Shown in pieces: positions 1 to 8,569 of a DNA stretch of 64,000 nucleotides; the stretch's first letter is position 1; every line of letters starts with the position of its first letter. A model generated the notes under the pieces. It did no database searches. It was not told the origin of the DNA and saw only the letters and a program-made list of their open reading frames with translations. A program made the translations under genes and the position numbers. The stretch is from DATJGR01 sp963787045 (GTDB lineage Bacteria; Pseudomonadota; Gammaproteobacteria; Pseudomonadales; Azotimanducaceae), in assembly GCA_963787045.1 (NCBI GenBank), contig CAWBBR010000023.1, positions 1 through 64,000 of the forward strand. The letters are read 5' to 3'.

Positions 1-255
1 ATGCAGCACGAGCGATATGCCGCAGTTGTTGATCGCGACCGGATTGTTCGGCCGCGAGATGCCGGCGCGTTTCAGTTCGTCGTCGATGATCAGCTGCAGT
101 TCCGGTTCGGCCTCCAGTCCCCACGGTCGCGGCCAGTGCGGCACCACGTAGCCGGCTTTGGCCAGCTCCATGCCGGTGGGTTTCGGGTGCGCCTCGCACC
201 ATGCGCGGACGGCGCGGCGGCGCGGATCGTTCTCGCTCGGCAATTCGAAATCCAT
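1..255 (-). CDS. Acyl-CoA dehydrogenase family protein, N-terminal fragment
   Basis: This gene runs off the left edge; only the first 85 residues are present. The start ATG (complement of 253-255) follows a GGAGG ribosome site by five bases. The visible part has the motif GYVVPHWPRPWG (residues 35-46) and then ELQLIIDDELKRAG, which is the N-terminal helical domain of the acyl-CoA dehydrogenases found in actinobacterial and proteobacterial steroid and hydrocarbon clusters. The flavin-binding and catalytic parts are outside the window, so the substrate cannot be judged. It lies 34 bases downstream of the TetR gene on the same strand and may be co-transcribed with it. Family call fairly sure; function only inferred from the neighbouring ring-degradation genes. 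Confidence 0.75.
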   Translation of the reverse strand, partial: MDFELPSENDPRRRAVRAWCEAHPKPTGMELAKAGYVVPHWPRPWGLEAEPELQLIIDDELKRAGISRPNNPVAINNCGISLVLH

Positions 256-289
256 GTGTCCTCCCTCGGGTTGCCCCTTTATCGATCTG

Positions 290-931
290 TTATCTCGAAC
301 CGGAGCGCGCGCGGCGTTGGCTCGGTGTTGCGAAGCTGGCGTAGACGACGTCGATCCAGCGTTCCATCAGGCGCTTGTATTGGCCGGTATCGCGGTGGAT
401 CCACTTCCGTATCGCGAAGCCGCGCACCAGGCTGGTGGACAGGTCGATGATGTCCTGCGCATCCGACACCGACCAACCGCGCTCGACGAGCTTCTCGAGC
501 CAGCCGCGTTCGGCGAATTCACGGAAGGTACGGCTCGAATCGGCGATGTCGCGGCGCAGTTCGGCGTTCTGCGAGCTGGATTTCACGACGTCGATTGCGA
601 CTTCGAAGGAGGCGGAGAAGTAGTAGTCCATGCTGTCGGCGATGATCGCCTCGATCGGTTCGTCGTCGGCCGCGAAGCGCGCCAGGTTTTCTTCGGTCTT
701 GCGAGTGGCAAGCGCATTGCAGTACTCGACGGCCGCGAGCGCGAGGTCGTCCTTCGTCGGAAAGTGGTGCAGCTGTCCGCCCTGCGATACACCGGCGGCC
801 TTTGCGACCGCTGCGGTGCGGAAGCCGGCGTAGCCGACGTCGCGGATCACTTCGAACGCGGCGCGCGCGAGTTTGTCTTTGGTCAGCGCCGAGCGCTGGT
901 CCTGAGTCATGCGAGGCTGCAGTGCGGACAT
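290..931 (-). CDS. TetR family transcriptional regulator
   Basis: A 213-residue protein with an N-terminal helix-turn-helix of the TetR type: residues 33-60 read as helix, turn and the recognition segment AGVSQGGQLHHFPTKDDL, followed by a helical ligand-binding domain. It is transcribed away from the Rieske dioxygenase operon that begins at 1085, the classic layout of a local repressor controlling itself and the divergent catabolic genes. The 153-base gap between the two start codons holds repeats that could be its operator (see 1002-1073). The effector is probably an aromatic substrate or a CoA thioester of the pathway, which is inference. Length is normal for the family and the frame is intact. 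Confidence 0.9.
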   Translation of the reverse strand: MSALQPRMTQDQRSALTKDKLARAAFEVIRDVGYAGFRTAAVAKAAGVSQGGQLHHFPTKDDLALAAVEYCNALATRKTEENLARFAADDEPIEAIIADSMDYYFSASFEVAIDVVKSSSQNAELRRDIADSSRTFREFAERGWLEKLVERGWSVSDAQDIIDLSTSLVRGFAIRKWIHRDTGQYKRLMERWIDVVYASFATPSQRRARSGSR

Positions 932-1001
932 GGACTTCCTTAAAACAGGGTGGTCAGACGGTAAATCTCACCGATTCAATCGAACGCTTCGAAAATGCCG
1001 A

Positions 1002-1073
1002 TAACCAATTAACCAGTTGATCTTTACATTCGCTGGGGTCGCATGTTACAAGGCGTCCACACGGTATGTAAAG
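1002..1073. promoter_or_regulatory. Candidate operator region between TetR gene and dioxygenase operon
   Basis: Two signals are visible. A pair of 8-base direct repeats, TAACCAAT and TAACCAGT, lies end to end at 1002-1017. A perfect 8-base inverted repeat, CTTTACAT (1022-1029) and ATGTAAAG (1066-1073), has a 36-base spacer. Both lie in the divergent regulatory region. Which one, if any, the TetR protein binds cannot be told from sequence. Confidence 0.35.
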
Positions 1074-1084
1074 GGGATTTGGAG

Positions 1085-2368
1085 ATGAGTGCCGTCAGAG
1101 CCGAGACGATCGTCGAACCATATGTCTCCGAAGATCGTGCGCGTGGCTTGTTCCGCGTGAACCGGCGCGTGTTCGTCGACCCGGCCATTCTCGAACGCGA
1201 ACGGCGTTACATCTTCGACACCTGCTGGCTTTATGTCGGCCACGAATCGGAAGTGGCTGGCAAAGGCGCCTTCCTGACGAGAACGGTCGGGGGACGCGAG
1301 CTCATCTTCGTGCGCGGCAAAGACGATCGCGTGCGCGCGTTCTTCAACACGTGTCCGCACCGCGGCGCGATGGTGTGCCGCGAGAAGAGCGGCAACGACA
1401 AGATGTTCCGCTGCTTCTATCACGGGTGGGCGTTCGATCTGCAAGGCAAGCTCGTCAATCGTCCGGGCACGGAACGTTATGCAGAAGGCTCGAACGTCGA
1501 TGGCGTGCACAATCTGGTGCAGGTGCCGCAGCTCGATCAGTATCGCGGACTGTACTTCGTCAACTACGACCGCAACGCGGTCGATCTGGTGACGTATCTC
1601 GCCGGCGCGACGGAATTCATCGATCTCGTGATGGATCAATCGGAAGTCGGCATGGAAATCGTCGGCGGCACGCAGGAGTACGGCTTCGCGGCGAACTGGA
1701 AGTTGCTGTGCGAGAACAGCATCGACGGCTACCACGGCATGCCGACGCACGCGACGTACTTCGACTACGTGATGGCGTCGGGCGGCCAGCTCGGCGAGAA
1801 CATGACGTCCGTGAACAAGCCGAACGATCTCGGTAACGGGCATGCCGTCATCGAATACGGCGCACCGTGGGGGCGGCCCGTCGCGAAACCCGTGAAGGCG
1901 TGGGGCGAGAAGGGCGACGCCGATACCGCGGAGATCCGCGCACGACTCGAGAAGCGGTTCGGCAAAGCACGCGCGGAACGCATCGCGTACCAGAATCGCA
2001 ACATGCTGATTTTTCCGAACCTCGTGATCAACGACATCATGGCGGTGACGGTGCGCACGTTCTTCCCGGTGGCGCCTGGCCAACAGAACGTCAGCGCGTG
2101 GGCGCTGGCGCCGAAGGACGAGGACCCGGTGATGCGCGAACGGCGGCTGTACAACTATCTCGAGTTTCTCGGCCCGGGCGGCTTTGCGACACCGGACGAC
2201 TGCGAAGCGCTCGCGCTGTGCCAGCGCGGTTACAACAACGCCGCGATGGCGGGCTGGAACGACATCTCGAAAGGCATGCACGAAGCGAATCCGATCATCG
2301 AGGACGAAGCGCAGATGCGCGTGTTCTGGCGTGAATGGGACCGCCGAATTTCCGGAGCGCGCACGTGA
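1085..2368 (+). CDS. Rieske aromatic-ring-hydroxylating dioxygenase, alpha subunit
   Basis: Large, catalytic subunit of a ring-hydroxylating dioxygenase, which adds O2 to an aromatic ring to give a cis-dihydrodiol. The Rieske [2Fe-2S] ligands are C90-x-H92 and C110-x2-H113. The mononuclear iron site is seen in NWKLLCENSIDGYHGMPTH (residues 204-222), with H217 and H222 as ligands and D214 as the usual electron bridge between subunits. I chose the ATG at 1085 because AAGGGG lies eight bases upstream; an in-frame start at 1043 would add 14 unlikely residues. The beta subunit gene overlaps its end. Ferredoxin is encoded four genes downstream, but no ferredoxin reductase is seen in the cluster. 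The frame is intact. Substrate unknown. Confidence 0.92.
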   Translation: MSAVRAETIVEPYVSEDRARGLFRVNRRVFVDPAILERERRYIFDTCWLYVGHESEVAGKGAFLTRTVGGRELIFVRGKDDRVRAFFNTCPHRGAMVCREKSGNDKMFRCFYHGWAFDLQGKLVNRPGTERYAEGSNVDGVHNLVQVPQLDQYRGLYFVNYDRNAVDLVTYLAGATEFIDLVMDQSEVGMEIVGGTQEYGFAANWKLLCENSIDGYHGMPTHATYFDYVMASGGQLGENMTSVNKPNDLGNGHAVIEYGAPWGRPVAKPVKAWGEKGDADTAEIRARLEKRFGKARAERIAYQNRNMLIFPNLVINDIMAVTVRTFFPVAPGQQNVSAWALAPKDEDPVMRERRLYNYLEFLGPGGFATPDDCEALALCQRGYNNAAMAGWNDISKGMHEANPIIEDEAQMRVFWREWDRRISGART

Positions 2369-2877
2369 GCGCGCCGGCCGCGAAGGCGCAGGCGCTGACG
2401 GTGACCCGCAGCGAACTCGAAGATTTCCTGTATCTCGAAGCCGCACTGCTCGACGAGTGGCGCTTGGAGGAGTGGCTTGCACTGTTCGTACCGGGCGCGC
2501 GTTATCTCGTGCCGCCCGCGGGTTCCAACGACGACGTCGATCCGGCGACGACGCTGTTCTACGTGGCGGACGACTATCACCGGTTGACCGAACGCGTGAA
2601 ACGCCTCGGCAAGAAGAATGCGCACGTCGAGTTTCCGCATTCGCGTTGCCGGCGCATGGTGTCGAACGCGCGCATCCTCGGCGGCGCTGACGATTCGTTC
2701 ATGGCGACGTCGAATTTCGTCACGTATCGCAGCAAACGCGGCGTGACCGAGACCTATCTGGGCCACCACCGCTACGAACTGTGCGTCGAGGCGGGCGCGA
2801 TCAGGATCCGCAACAAGACGTCGTTCATCGATACCGACGACATCAATGCGCAAGGCAAGGTCAGCATCATTCTCTAG
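2365..2877 (+). CDS. Aromatic-ring-hydroxylating dioxygenase, beta subunit
   Basis: Small subunit that packs with the alpha subunit as an alpha3beta3 hexamer. The 170-residue protein shows the family's cone-like fold signature: ELEDFLYLEAALLDEWRLEE near the start, WLALFVPGARYLVPP, and a C-terminal TYLGHHRYELCVEAG strand region. The GTG at 2365 shares four bases (GTGA) with the alpha-subunit stop and has GGAG eight bases upstream, so translation is probably coupled. An in-frame ATG at 2335 exists inside the alpha gene and is a less likely start. It has no catalytic residues of its own. Confidence 0.9.
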   Translation: MSAPAAKAQALTVTRSELEDFLYLEAALLDEWRLEEWLALFVPGARYLVPPAGSNDDVDPATTLFYVADDYHRLTERVKRLGKKNAHVEFPHSRCRRMVSNARILGGADDSFMATSNFVTYRSKRGVTETYLGHHRYELCVEAGAIRIRNKTSFIDTDDINAQGKVSIIL

Positions 2878-2886
2878 GGAGGAAGC

Positions 2887-3792
2887 ATGCCGCAGGATTT
2901 TCGATATCGGCGCCTGGGCTATGTCGCGCTGAACGTCTCCGACGTCGAGCGCTCCGGCAATTTCTATCGCGATTTCGTCGGCCTGACGCCGGCGGGGCAC
3001 GCACTGAACGGCGAACACCTGTTCCGCTGCAGCGAGCGTCATCACGACATCGTTCTGCATCAATCGGACGCGGTCGGGTTGCGGCGCGTCGGTTGGGAGA
3101 TGGAATCGGCGAAGGACGTCGCGAGCGTGCGCGCCCATCTGCAGTCGTTGGATATCGAGCCGCATCCGGTTGCAGCGGCAGAGTGCGACGCCCTCGGGGT
3201 CGCAGATGCGTTCCGGATCACCGAACCGAATACCGGCGCGACATTCGAGTATTTCCATTCGCTGCGAAAGGCCGCGTCCGAATTCGTTCCGAGCGTCGCC
3301 AAGATCGCACGGCTCGGACACCTCGTGCTGTTCGCGAAGGATCACAAGGCCACAGAGAAGTTCTTTCTCGAACAGCTGAACTTCCGCGCGTCCGACCGTA
3401 TCGACGGCACCGTGACGTTCATGCGCTGCTTTCCGAATCCTCTGCATCATTCGTTCGGGCTGGGCAATGCCGGAGAGAACCGGCTGAACCACGTCAACTT
3501 CATGGTCACCGACATGGACGACATCGGCCGCGCGATGTATCGCATGAAGAAGGCCCAGGTGCCGATCGTGTTCGGCCCGGGACGACATCCGCCGTCCGAG
3601 TCTGTGTTCCTGTACTTCCTCGATCCTGATGGACTCACGCTCGAATACAGCTTCGGTATGGAAGAGTTCCCCGAGCTGAATCCGCGACAGCCGCGGCTCT
3701 TACCGCCGGGGCTGAAGTCGATCGACTTCTGGGGCGCAGTGCCGGAGCCGGGCTTCGCGTCGAAGGGCGCCATCGAGCCGCTCGCGTCATGA
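2887..3792 (+). CDS. Type I extradiol dioxygenase (vicinal oxygen chelate family)
   Basis: Ring-cleaving enzyme that opens a catechol next to its hydroxyls, the step after dehydrogenation of a cis-dihydrodiol. The 301 residues form two VOC modules: N-terminal (about 8-125) and catalytic C-terminal (about 142-265). The iron ligands are H145 (in LGHLVLFA), H202 (in LNHVNFMV) and E253 (in LTLEYS), almost the same positions as in BphC. A strong AGGGAGG site precedes the ATG. The gene follows the beta subunit by nine bases and overlaps the SDR gene (ATGA), so this is one operon. 2,3-Dihydroxybiphenyl-like substrates are the best guess. Frame intact. Confidence 0.88.
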   Translation: MPQDFRYRRLGYVALNVSDVERSGNFYRDFVGLTPAGHALNGEHLFRCSERHHDIVLHQSDAVGLRRVGWEMESAKDVASVRAHLQSLDIEPHPVAAAECDALGVADAFRITEPNTGATFEYFHSLRKAASEFVPSVAKIARLGHLVLFAKDHKATEKFFLEQLNFRASDRIDGTVTFMRCFPNPLHHSFGLGNAGENRLNHVNFMVTDMDDIGRAMYRMKKAQVPIVFGPGRHPPSESVFLYFLDPDGLTLEYSFGMEEFPELNPRQPRLLPPGLKSIDFWGAVPEPGFASKGAIEPLAS

Positions 3793-4535
3793 GCGGCCTC
3801 AACGGCAAGGTCGGCATCGTCACTGGCGCCGGCAGCGGTATCGGCGGCGTCATCGCGCGGCGACTGCACGGCGACGGAATGAAACTGATGGTCGCCGACG
3901 TGGTTCAGGCCAACGTCGATGCGATGGTGCGCGAACTCGGCGGCGACACGATCGGTCACGTGGGCGATCTGTCGGTGGAAGCGGTGGTGCGCGACATGAT
4001 CGGAAAGACGAAGCAGCATTTCGGCGCGATCGACGTGCTGGTGAACAATGCCGGCGGCGGCGTCATCCGGCCGTTCCTCGAACACACGGCGGAAACCCTG
4101 CATCAGACGCTGAACCGGAACCTGTGGACCACGTTGTGGTGCTGCCACGCCGTGCTGCCGGTGATGCTGGAGCAGGGTCGCGGTCGCATCGTGAACATCG
4201 GCGCGGACTCGGTGCGCAACGGTCTGTGGGATCACGCCGCGTACAACGCGGCGAAGGGCGGTGTGCACGGGCTGACGACCGGACTCGCGCGCGAGTTCGC
4301 GACGAACGGAATCACCGTCAACACCGTTGCACCGTGCATGGTTGCAACGCCGCCGGTGAAGAAACTGATCGGCACCGGCAACGCGCTGGTGCAGAAGTTC
4401 ACCGACGTGATTCCGATGGGGCGACCCGGCGAGATGGAAGAGGTCGCTTCGATGGTGGCGTATCTCGCCAGCGACGAAGCGTCGTTCGTGACGGGCCAGG
4501 TGATCAGCGTCAACGGCGGCAGCACGATGCTGTAA
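3789..4535 (+). CDS. SDR family dehydrogenase, probably cis-dihydrodiol dehydrogenase
   Basis: A classical short-chain dehydrogenase of 248 residues. The NAD-binding motif is TGAGSGIG (residues 12-19), the structural NNAG is at 86-89, and the catalytic Y152 and K156 lie in AAYNAAKGG. The end (SFVTGQVISVNGGST) is the normal SDR C-terminus. Position between a ring dioxygenase and an extradiol dioxygenase suggests that it converts the cis-dihydrodiol to the catechol, although sequence alone cannot exclude a general alcohol dehydrogenase. It overlaps the extradiol gene by ATGA and the ferredoxin gene by one base (TAATG). Confidence 0.88.
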   Translation: MSGLNGKVGIVTGAGSGIGGVIARRLHGDGMKLMVADVVQANVDAMVRELGGDTIGHVGDLSVEAVVRDMIGKTKQHFGAIDVLVNNAGGGVIRPFLEHTAETLHQTLNRNLWTTLWCCHAVLPVMLEQGRGRIVNIGADSVRNGLWDHAAYNAAKGGVHGLTTGLAREFATNGITVNTVAPCMVATPPVKKLIGTGNALVQKFTDVIPMGRPGEMEEVASMVAYLASDEASFVTGQVISVNGGSTML

Positions 4536-4850
4536 TGCCGACGATCACCTACATCGCGCCCGATGGCGGCGAGCGGCGCATCGACGCACCGAACGGAATC
4601 AGCCTGATGCAGCTGGCGCTGAGCAACGGCGTTCCGGGCATCATCGGCGAGTGCGGCGGCGTGATGAGCTGTGCCACCTGCCACGTCTACGTCGACCCTG
4701 AGTGGTACGGCCGCCTCGCGCCGCCGCAGCAATCGGAACTCGACATGCTGGAATTCGCCGATGAACCCACGGCGTTGAGTCGCCTCGGCTGTCAGATCAA
4801 GGTGCGCGAGGAACTCGAACGGGCTCGTCGTGCGCGTGCCGAAGGTATAG
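4535..4850 (+). CDS. [2Fe-2S] ferredoxin of the dioxygenase system (one-base frameshift)
   Basis: Plant/vertebrate-type (adrenodoxin-like) ferredoxin that would carry electrons to the Rieske dioxygenase. Cluster ligands are C40, C46, C49 and C86, the last in LSRLGCQIKV. In the sequence as given the frame changes at about 4817-4820: without one A in GAACGGG the protein ends in ELDGLVVRVPKV and a TAG at 4848-4850, the normal ferredoxin tail and a normal length of 104 residues. As written the frame runs on for about 270 bases of unrelated sequence. I read this as an insertion error. Start ATG overlaps the SDR stop. Confidence 0.85.
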
Positions 4851-4856
4851 CAGCCC

Positions 4857-5851
4857 ATGGAACTGATCGACGTCCACTCGCACATCGTTCCGGAACGCTT
4901 TCCGGAGAATCCGTCGCCGGCGACGAACTCACGCTGGCCGTGCATGCATTCGAAGAATGCGACCGACGCTACCGTGATGATCGGCGACAAGCCGTTCCGC
5001 GAGATCGATTCGCGCTCGTGGGATGTGGCCAAGCGCATCGAAGACATGGATCGCGACCGGGTGACGATGCAGGCGCTGTCGCCGATGCCGGAGCTGTTGT
5101 CGTACTGGTTCACGCCGTCTGACGGCCTCGAGATGGCGCGCTGGATGAACCACACGATCGCCGCGATGGTCGCCGCAGCGCCGAGTCGTTTCGCCGGCCT
5201 CGGCATCGTGCCGTTGCAGGATCCCGCGCTCGCCGCGGCCGAACTCGCACGCCTGAAGTCGCGACGGCTTCAGCGGCGTCGAGATCGGCAGCAACGTCAA
5301 CGGCGTGGTGTTGGGCGACGCGCGCTTCGACGAGTTCTACGCGGAAGCAGAACGACTCGAACTCGCGGTGTTCGTCCACGCGCTGCACCCGATCGGCGCC
5401 GACCGATTGCAGGGGTTTCCCGATCTGATTCCGTTCGCCGCGTTTCCGCTCGACACGGCGCTCACGGCAATTTCGTTGATGCGCGCGGGTGTGCCGGAAC
5501 GTCATCCGAACTTGCGCGTCGGTTTCAGCCACGGCGGCGGCGCGATCGTACCGCTGACGCACCGGTTGACGCAGGGCTGGAACGTCACGCAGCGGTTTCG
5601 GCGGCGCGATGCCGCAATCGCCGAAGTATTACGCCGAGCGTTTCTACTACGACAGCCTCGTGTACGAGCCGGGTTATCTGCGGCATCTGCTGCAGGATTT
5701 CGCACCCGGTCAGATCTTCGGCGGAACCGACTATCCGTACGCGATCATGGAAACCCGGTTGCACGATTTCCTGAGTCATTCGGAATCCGCCGCTCGCGCT
5801 TCGCTGTTCAACGGCGCGGCGCGACGATTCCTCGGATTGCAGAAGGGCTAG
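4857..5851 (+). CDS. Amidohydrolase family protein, ACMSD-like (two frameshifts)
   Basis: Metal-dependent amidohydrolase related to aminocarboxymuconate-semialdehyde decarboxylase. The N-terminus MELIDVHSHIVP holds the HxH metal pair, SHGGG (near 5530) the next ligand region, and FGGTDYPY (near 5720) the catalytic aspartate. In such clusters it removes a carboxyl group or hydrolyses a ring-cleavage product. The frame breaks at about 5262 (GFSGVEIGSNVNGVVL resumes in another frame) and again at about 5598 (MPQSPKYYAERFYYD resumes). Joined, the pieces give about 330 residues, the usual length. Indel error is more likely than decay because all segments remain conserved. Confidence 0.78.
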
Positions 5852-5985
5852 ATTCGCCGACGGCTGCCAACCCGCAGGTTGAAGACGACCGGCGCGCGAC
5901 TCGTGGCCGCGAAACGCCACCGCTGCTCTAAGCGCCGATTGCGGCACAATGCCGCCGCCCCGCAAATTCAATTCGGAGAACCTGC

Positions 5986-6192
5986 ATGAAAGTCAGCGCG
6001 CGCAATCAGATCGCCGGCAAGGTCACCAGCGTCGTCAAAGGTCAGACCACGGCGCATGTGAAAGTCGATATCGGCAAAGGTGTGATCGTCACGTCGTCGA
6101 TCACCAACGAAGCGGTTGACGATCTCGGCCTCAAAGTCGGCGACAACGCGACCGTCATCATCAAAGCGTCGGACGTGATCATCGGCAAATAG
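5986..6192 (+). CDS. Molybdenum-pterin binding protein (molbindin, single Mop/TOBE domain)
   Basis: A 68-residue protein made of one Mop domain: MKVSARNQIAGKVTSVVKG, then VDIGKGVIVTSSITNEAV and a C-terminal VGDNATVIIKASDVIIGK. Molbindins bind molybdate in oligomers and buffer it in the cytoplasm, or act as the sensing domain of ModE when fused. Here it stands alone. GGAG lies seven bases upstream of the ATG. No molybdate transporter or molybdoenzyme is visible nearby, so the reason for its place between a ring-degradation operon and an SDR is unclear. Confidence 0.88.
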   Translation: MKVSARNQIAGKVTSVVKGQTTAHVKVDIGKGVIVTSSITNEAVDDLGLKVGDNATVIIKASDVIIGK

Positions 6193-6342
6193 CCGCACGT
6201 CTTTTCACCGCGCAGGAATTGCTCAACGCCGACACTACGAAGTGGTCGCGTACAAGCGCGGCGCGGTGACGCTGCAATCCGGTGTGCGCGCGAGGGTCTA
6301 CGTCGATGCCCTGCGCGCGCCGCCGAATGACATTGAATCGGT

Positions 6343-7290
6343 TCAGCCGATGTTGAAGCGCTCGCCGACCATCTGTTCGCTCTTCGCCCACAACGCATCC
6401 GCGCGCGAGGAATCGAGCGCGTAACTGCGCACGCCCTGTCGCGAAGCCGGGTCGTTGGTGACTTCCGCGACGTGGCAGTCCTCGCAGTACTGTCCGCCGA
6501 CCGCGGTCGCCGGTGCAACGACCGCGCTCCACACCGAAGTCGCGGAGCCTTGCGGAATCGTCTTGAACTTAAACGACGCCGGACCGGCCGGCATGATCTG
6601 CGCGATCAGTTCCGGCGTGAGGTGACGGCCCAGTTCGGTCTGAATGCCGCCGGGATGCACGGCGGCCGAGCGGATGTCGCGGCCTTTCAGCCGGCGATCG
6701 AGACCGACCGAGAACAGGATGTTCGCGGTCTTCGAACGGCCGTACGAGACGAACGGGTGGTACTCGGTGCGATCGAAGTTCGGGTCGTCGAGATCGACGT
6801 CGGCGAAGCGGTGTCCGGCCGACGACAGGTTGATGATCCGCGCGCCGGGTTTCAGCAGCGGCACCAGTTTGTTGACGAACACGAAATGCCCGAGGTGGTT
6901 GGTGCCGAACTGCGTTTCGAAGCCATCCGACGTTTTGCCTTTCGGGCAGGCCATCACGCCGGCGTTCGCGATGATCACGTCGAACGGCTTGCCGGCGGCG
7001 AGCAGCGCATCGGCGCATTTGCGCACGCTCGCGAGCGACGCGAGGTCGAGTTGCACGAGTTCGAGACCGCCGCCGTTCGCCGCCGCAGCGCGTACGCCTT
7101 CGGTGGCGCCCCTGGCTTTGTCGAGGTCGCGCGCGGCGCCGACCACCAGCGCACCGCGCGCCGCCAACGCGCGCGCCGTCTCGATGCCGAGCCCGGCGGA
7201 TGCGCCCGTCACGAGAATGCGTTTGCCTTTGAGATTTACGCCGTCGAGTACGTCTTCCGTCGTCGATTCGGCGCCGAATGTGCTGGCCAT
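6343..7290 (-). CDS. SDR family oxidoreductase (retinol dehydrogenase-like)
   Basis: A 315-residue short-chain dehydrogenase. Motifs: TGASAGLG in the N-terminal Rossmann segment, NAGVMACP, SSAGH, and the catalytic YGRSKTAN. The C-terminal stretch GQYCEDCHVAEV and SRQGVRSYALDS is typical of the WW-domain-oxidoreductase/retinol dehydrogenase-like SDR branch common in catabolic actinobacteria and proteobacteria. The ATG at 7290 is preceded by GGAGAG; a longer reading from 7473 has no support and would run over the divergent promoter. It faces away from the aldo/keto reductase. Substrate unknown. Confidence 0.88.
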   Translation of the reverse strand: MASTFGAESTTEDVLDGVNLKGKRILVTGASAGLGIETARALAARGALVVGAARDLDKARGATEGVRAAAANGGGLELVQLDLASLASVRKCADALLAAGKPFDVIIANAGVMACPKGKTSDGFETQFGTNHLGHFVFVNKLVPLLKPGARIINLSSAGHRFADVDLDDPNFDRTEYHPFVSYGRSKTANILFSVGLDRRLKGRDIRSAAVHPGGIQTELGRHLTPELIAQIMPAGPASFKFKTIPQGSATSVWSAVVAPATAVGGQYCEDCHVAEVTNDPASRQGVRSYALDSSRADALWAKSEQMVGERFNIG

Positions 7291-7351
7291 GTGAACTCTC
7301 CCTTGGATTGCTGGTCGGTATCGACCGGTCATGCGAGGACCATAGCCTACG

Positions 7352-7370
7352 ATATTTACCATGGTATATA
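7352..7370. promoter_or_regulatory. Palindrome between divergent SDR and aldo/keto reductase genes
   Basis: A 10-base perfect palindrome, TACCATGGTA (7357-7366), lies inside a longer AT-rich, nearly symmetrical stretch with ATAT on both flanks. It sits 62 bases from the SDR start and 115 from the aldo/keto reductase start. AT-rich dyads of this kind in a GC-rich genome are typical operators or promoters. The regulator is not identified. Confidence 0.4.
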
Positions 7371-7484
7371 ACGCCGCAGTGATCTGAACCGAGGCAACTT
7401 CGGCGTTTGGGGTCTGGAGGAATTCCTCGAAACGAAGCGCGATCCTGGGGTACAACGCGGCCTCATAGTTCACGAGGCTGTGTC

Positions 7485-8435
7485 ATGAAGTACCGCAAAC
7501 TCGGTGCGAGCGATCTGTCCGTTTCGGAGATTTCACTCGGCTCCTGGCTGACGTACGGCGTCGCGGTCGACCGCGACCGCGCCGTCGCGTGCGTCGATCG
7601 GGCATTCGATCTCGGCATCAATTTCATCGACACCGCGAACGCCTATGGTCGCGGTGCCGCCGAAACGCTGCTCGGCGAAGTGTTGGCGAACCGTCCACGG
7701 GATTCGTACGTGCTGGCGACGAAGGTCTACTTTCCGATGAGCGCCAACGACCAGGGCTTGTCGCGCGCGCAGATCGAAAAGCAGCTCGATGCGTCGCTGA
7801 AGCGATTGCGGACCAACGTCATCGATCTGTATCAATGCCATCGGTACGACACCAGCACGCCGCTGGAAGAGACGATGGAAGCGCTGACGCGCGCGGTGCA
7901 GAGCGGGAAGGTCCGATACATCGGATTCTCGGAGTGGACGCCCGCACAGATCGAAGCGGCGGCGAAGCTCGCCAAGATGGAACGTTTCGTGTCGAGCCAG
8001 CCGCACTATTCGCTGCTGTGGCGCAGACCGGAGTCGAAAGTGATCCCGCTGTGTGCCGCCACCGGCATTTCGCAAATCGTGTTCTCGCCGCTCGCGCAGG
8101 GTGTGTTGACCGGCAAGTATCTGCCCGGCGCCAAAGTGCCGAGCGATTCGCGCGCGGGCAGTGATTCGATGGGCCAGTTCATCGGCGCGTTCATGCGCAC
8201 TCCAGTGCTGGAAGCCGTGCAGAAACTGAAGCCGCTGGCGCAGCAGGCCGGCTGCACGCTGTCGCAATTTTCGCTCGCGTGGATCTTGCGCGAACCGAAC
8301 GTGGCGTCGGCGATCGTCGGTGCGAGTCGTCCCGAGCAGCTCGACGAGAATGCCGCGGCATCCGGATTGACGATCGATCCGAAGCTGTTTCGTCAGGCTG
8401 AGGAGATCGTCGGCGGAATTCGCGAAGGCGGATGA
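7485..8435 (+). CDS. Aldo/keto reductase
   Basis: A 316-residue NADPH-dependent aldo/keto reductase with a TIM-barrel layout, closest in pattern to the potassium-channel-beta-subunit/YghZ group. The catalytic tetrad is visible as D49 and Y54 (in FIDTANAYGRG), K80 (LATKVYF) and H119 (YQCHRYD). The nucleotide-binding end is seen in SAIVGASRPEQLDENAAA. The ATG at 7485 is chosen because ACGAGG lies eight bases upstream and the protein then begins MKYRKLG, the normal start for the family. The gene is monocistronic and divergent from the SDR gene, perhaps sharing its operator. Physiological carbonyl substrate unknown. Confidence 0.9.
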   Translation: MKYRKLGASDLSVSEISLGSWLTYGVAVDRDRAVACVDRAFDLGINFIDTANAYGRGAAETLLGEVLANRPRDSYVLATKVYFPMSANDQGLSRAQIEKQLDASLKRLRTNVIDLYQCHRYDTSTPLEETMEALTRAVQSGKVRYIGFSEWTPAQIEAAAKLAKMERFVSSQPHYSLLWRRPESKVIPLCAATGISQIVFSPLAQGVLTGKYLPGAKVPSDSRAGSDSMGQFIGAFMRTPVLEAVQKLKPLAQQAGCTLSQFSLAWILREPNVASAIVGASRPEQLDENAAASGLTIDPKLFRQAEEIVGGIREGG

Positions 8436-8569
8436 CGCCGGTCGGCTTCGGCGCGCCGAATGTCGGTAGTCCCGGCACCATCGTCGTCTTTCGATCCGAG
8501 TGTCTTCATGCGTTCGCATTCACCATCTGGCCAGATCGCCGGCGCTATCGTTCGTGGAGGAGTGAGGAG

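Noticed and set aside
1043..1084. Upstream extension of the Rieske alpha subunit from an ATG at 1043
   Set aside because: The extra 14 residues are not family-like and would overlap the regulatory repeat at 1066-1073; the ATG at 1085 has a well-placed AAGGGG.
1046..2482. Long open frame on the minus strand opposite the dioxygenase alpha and beta genes
   Set aside because: It is rich in arginine, histidine and alanine, as expected of the complement of a high-GC gene, and matches no family; the plus-strand protein has full catalytic motifs.
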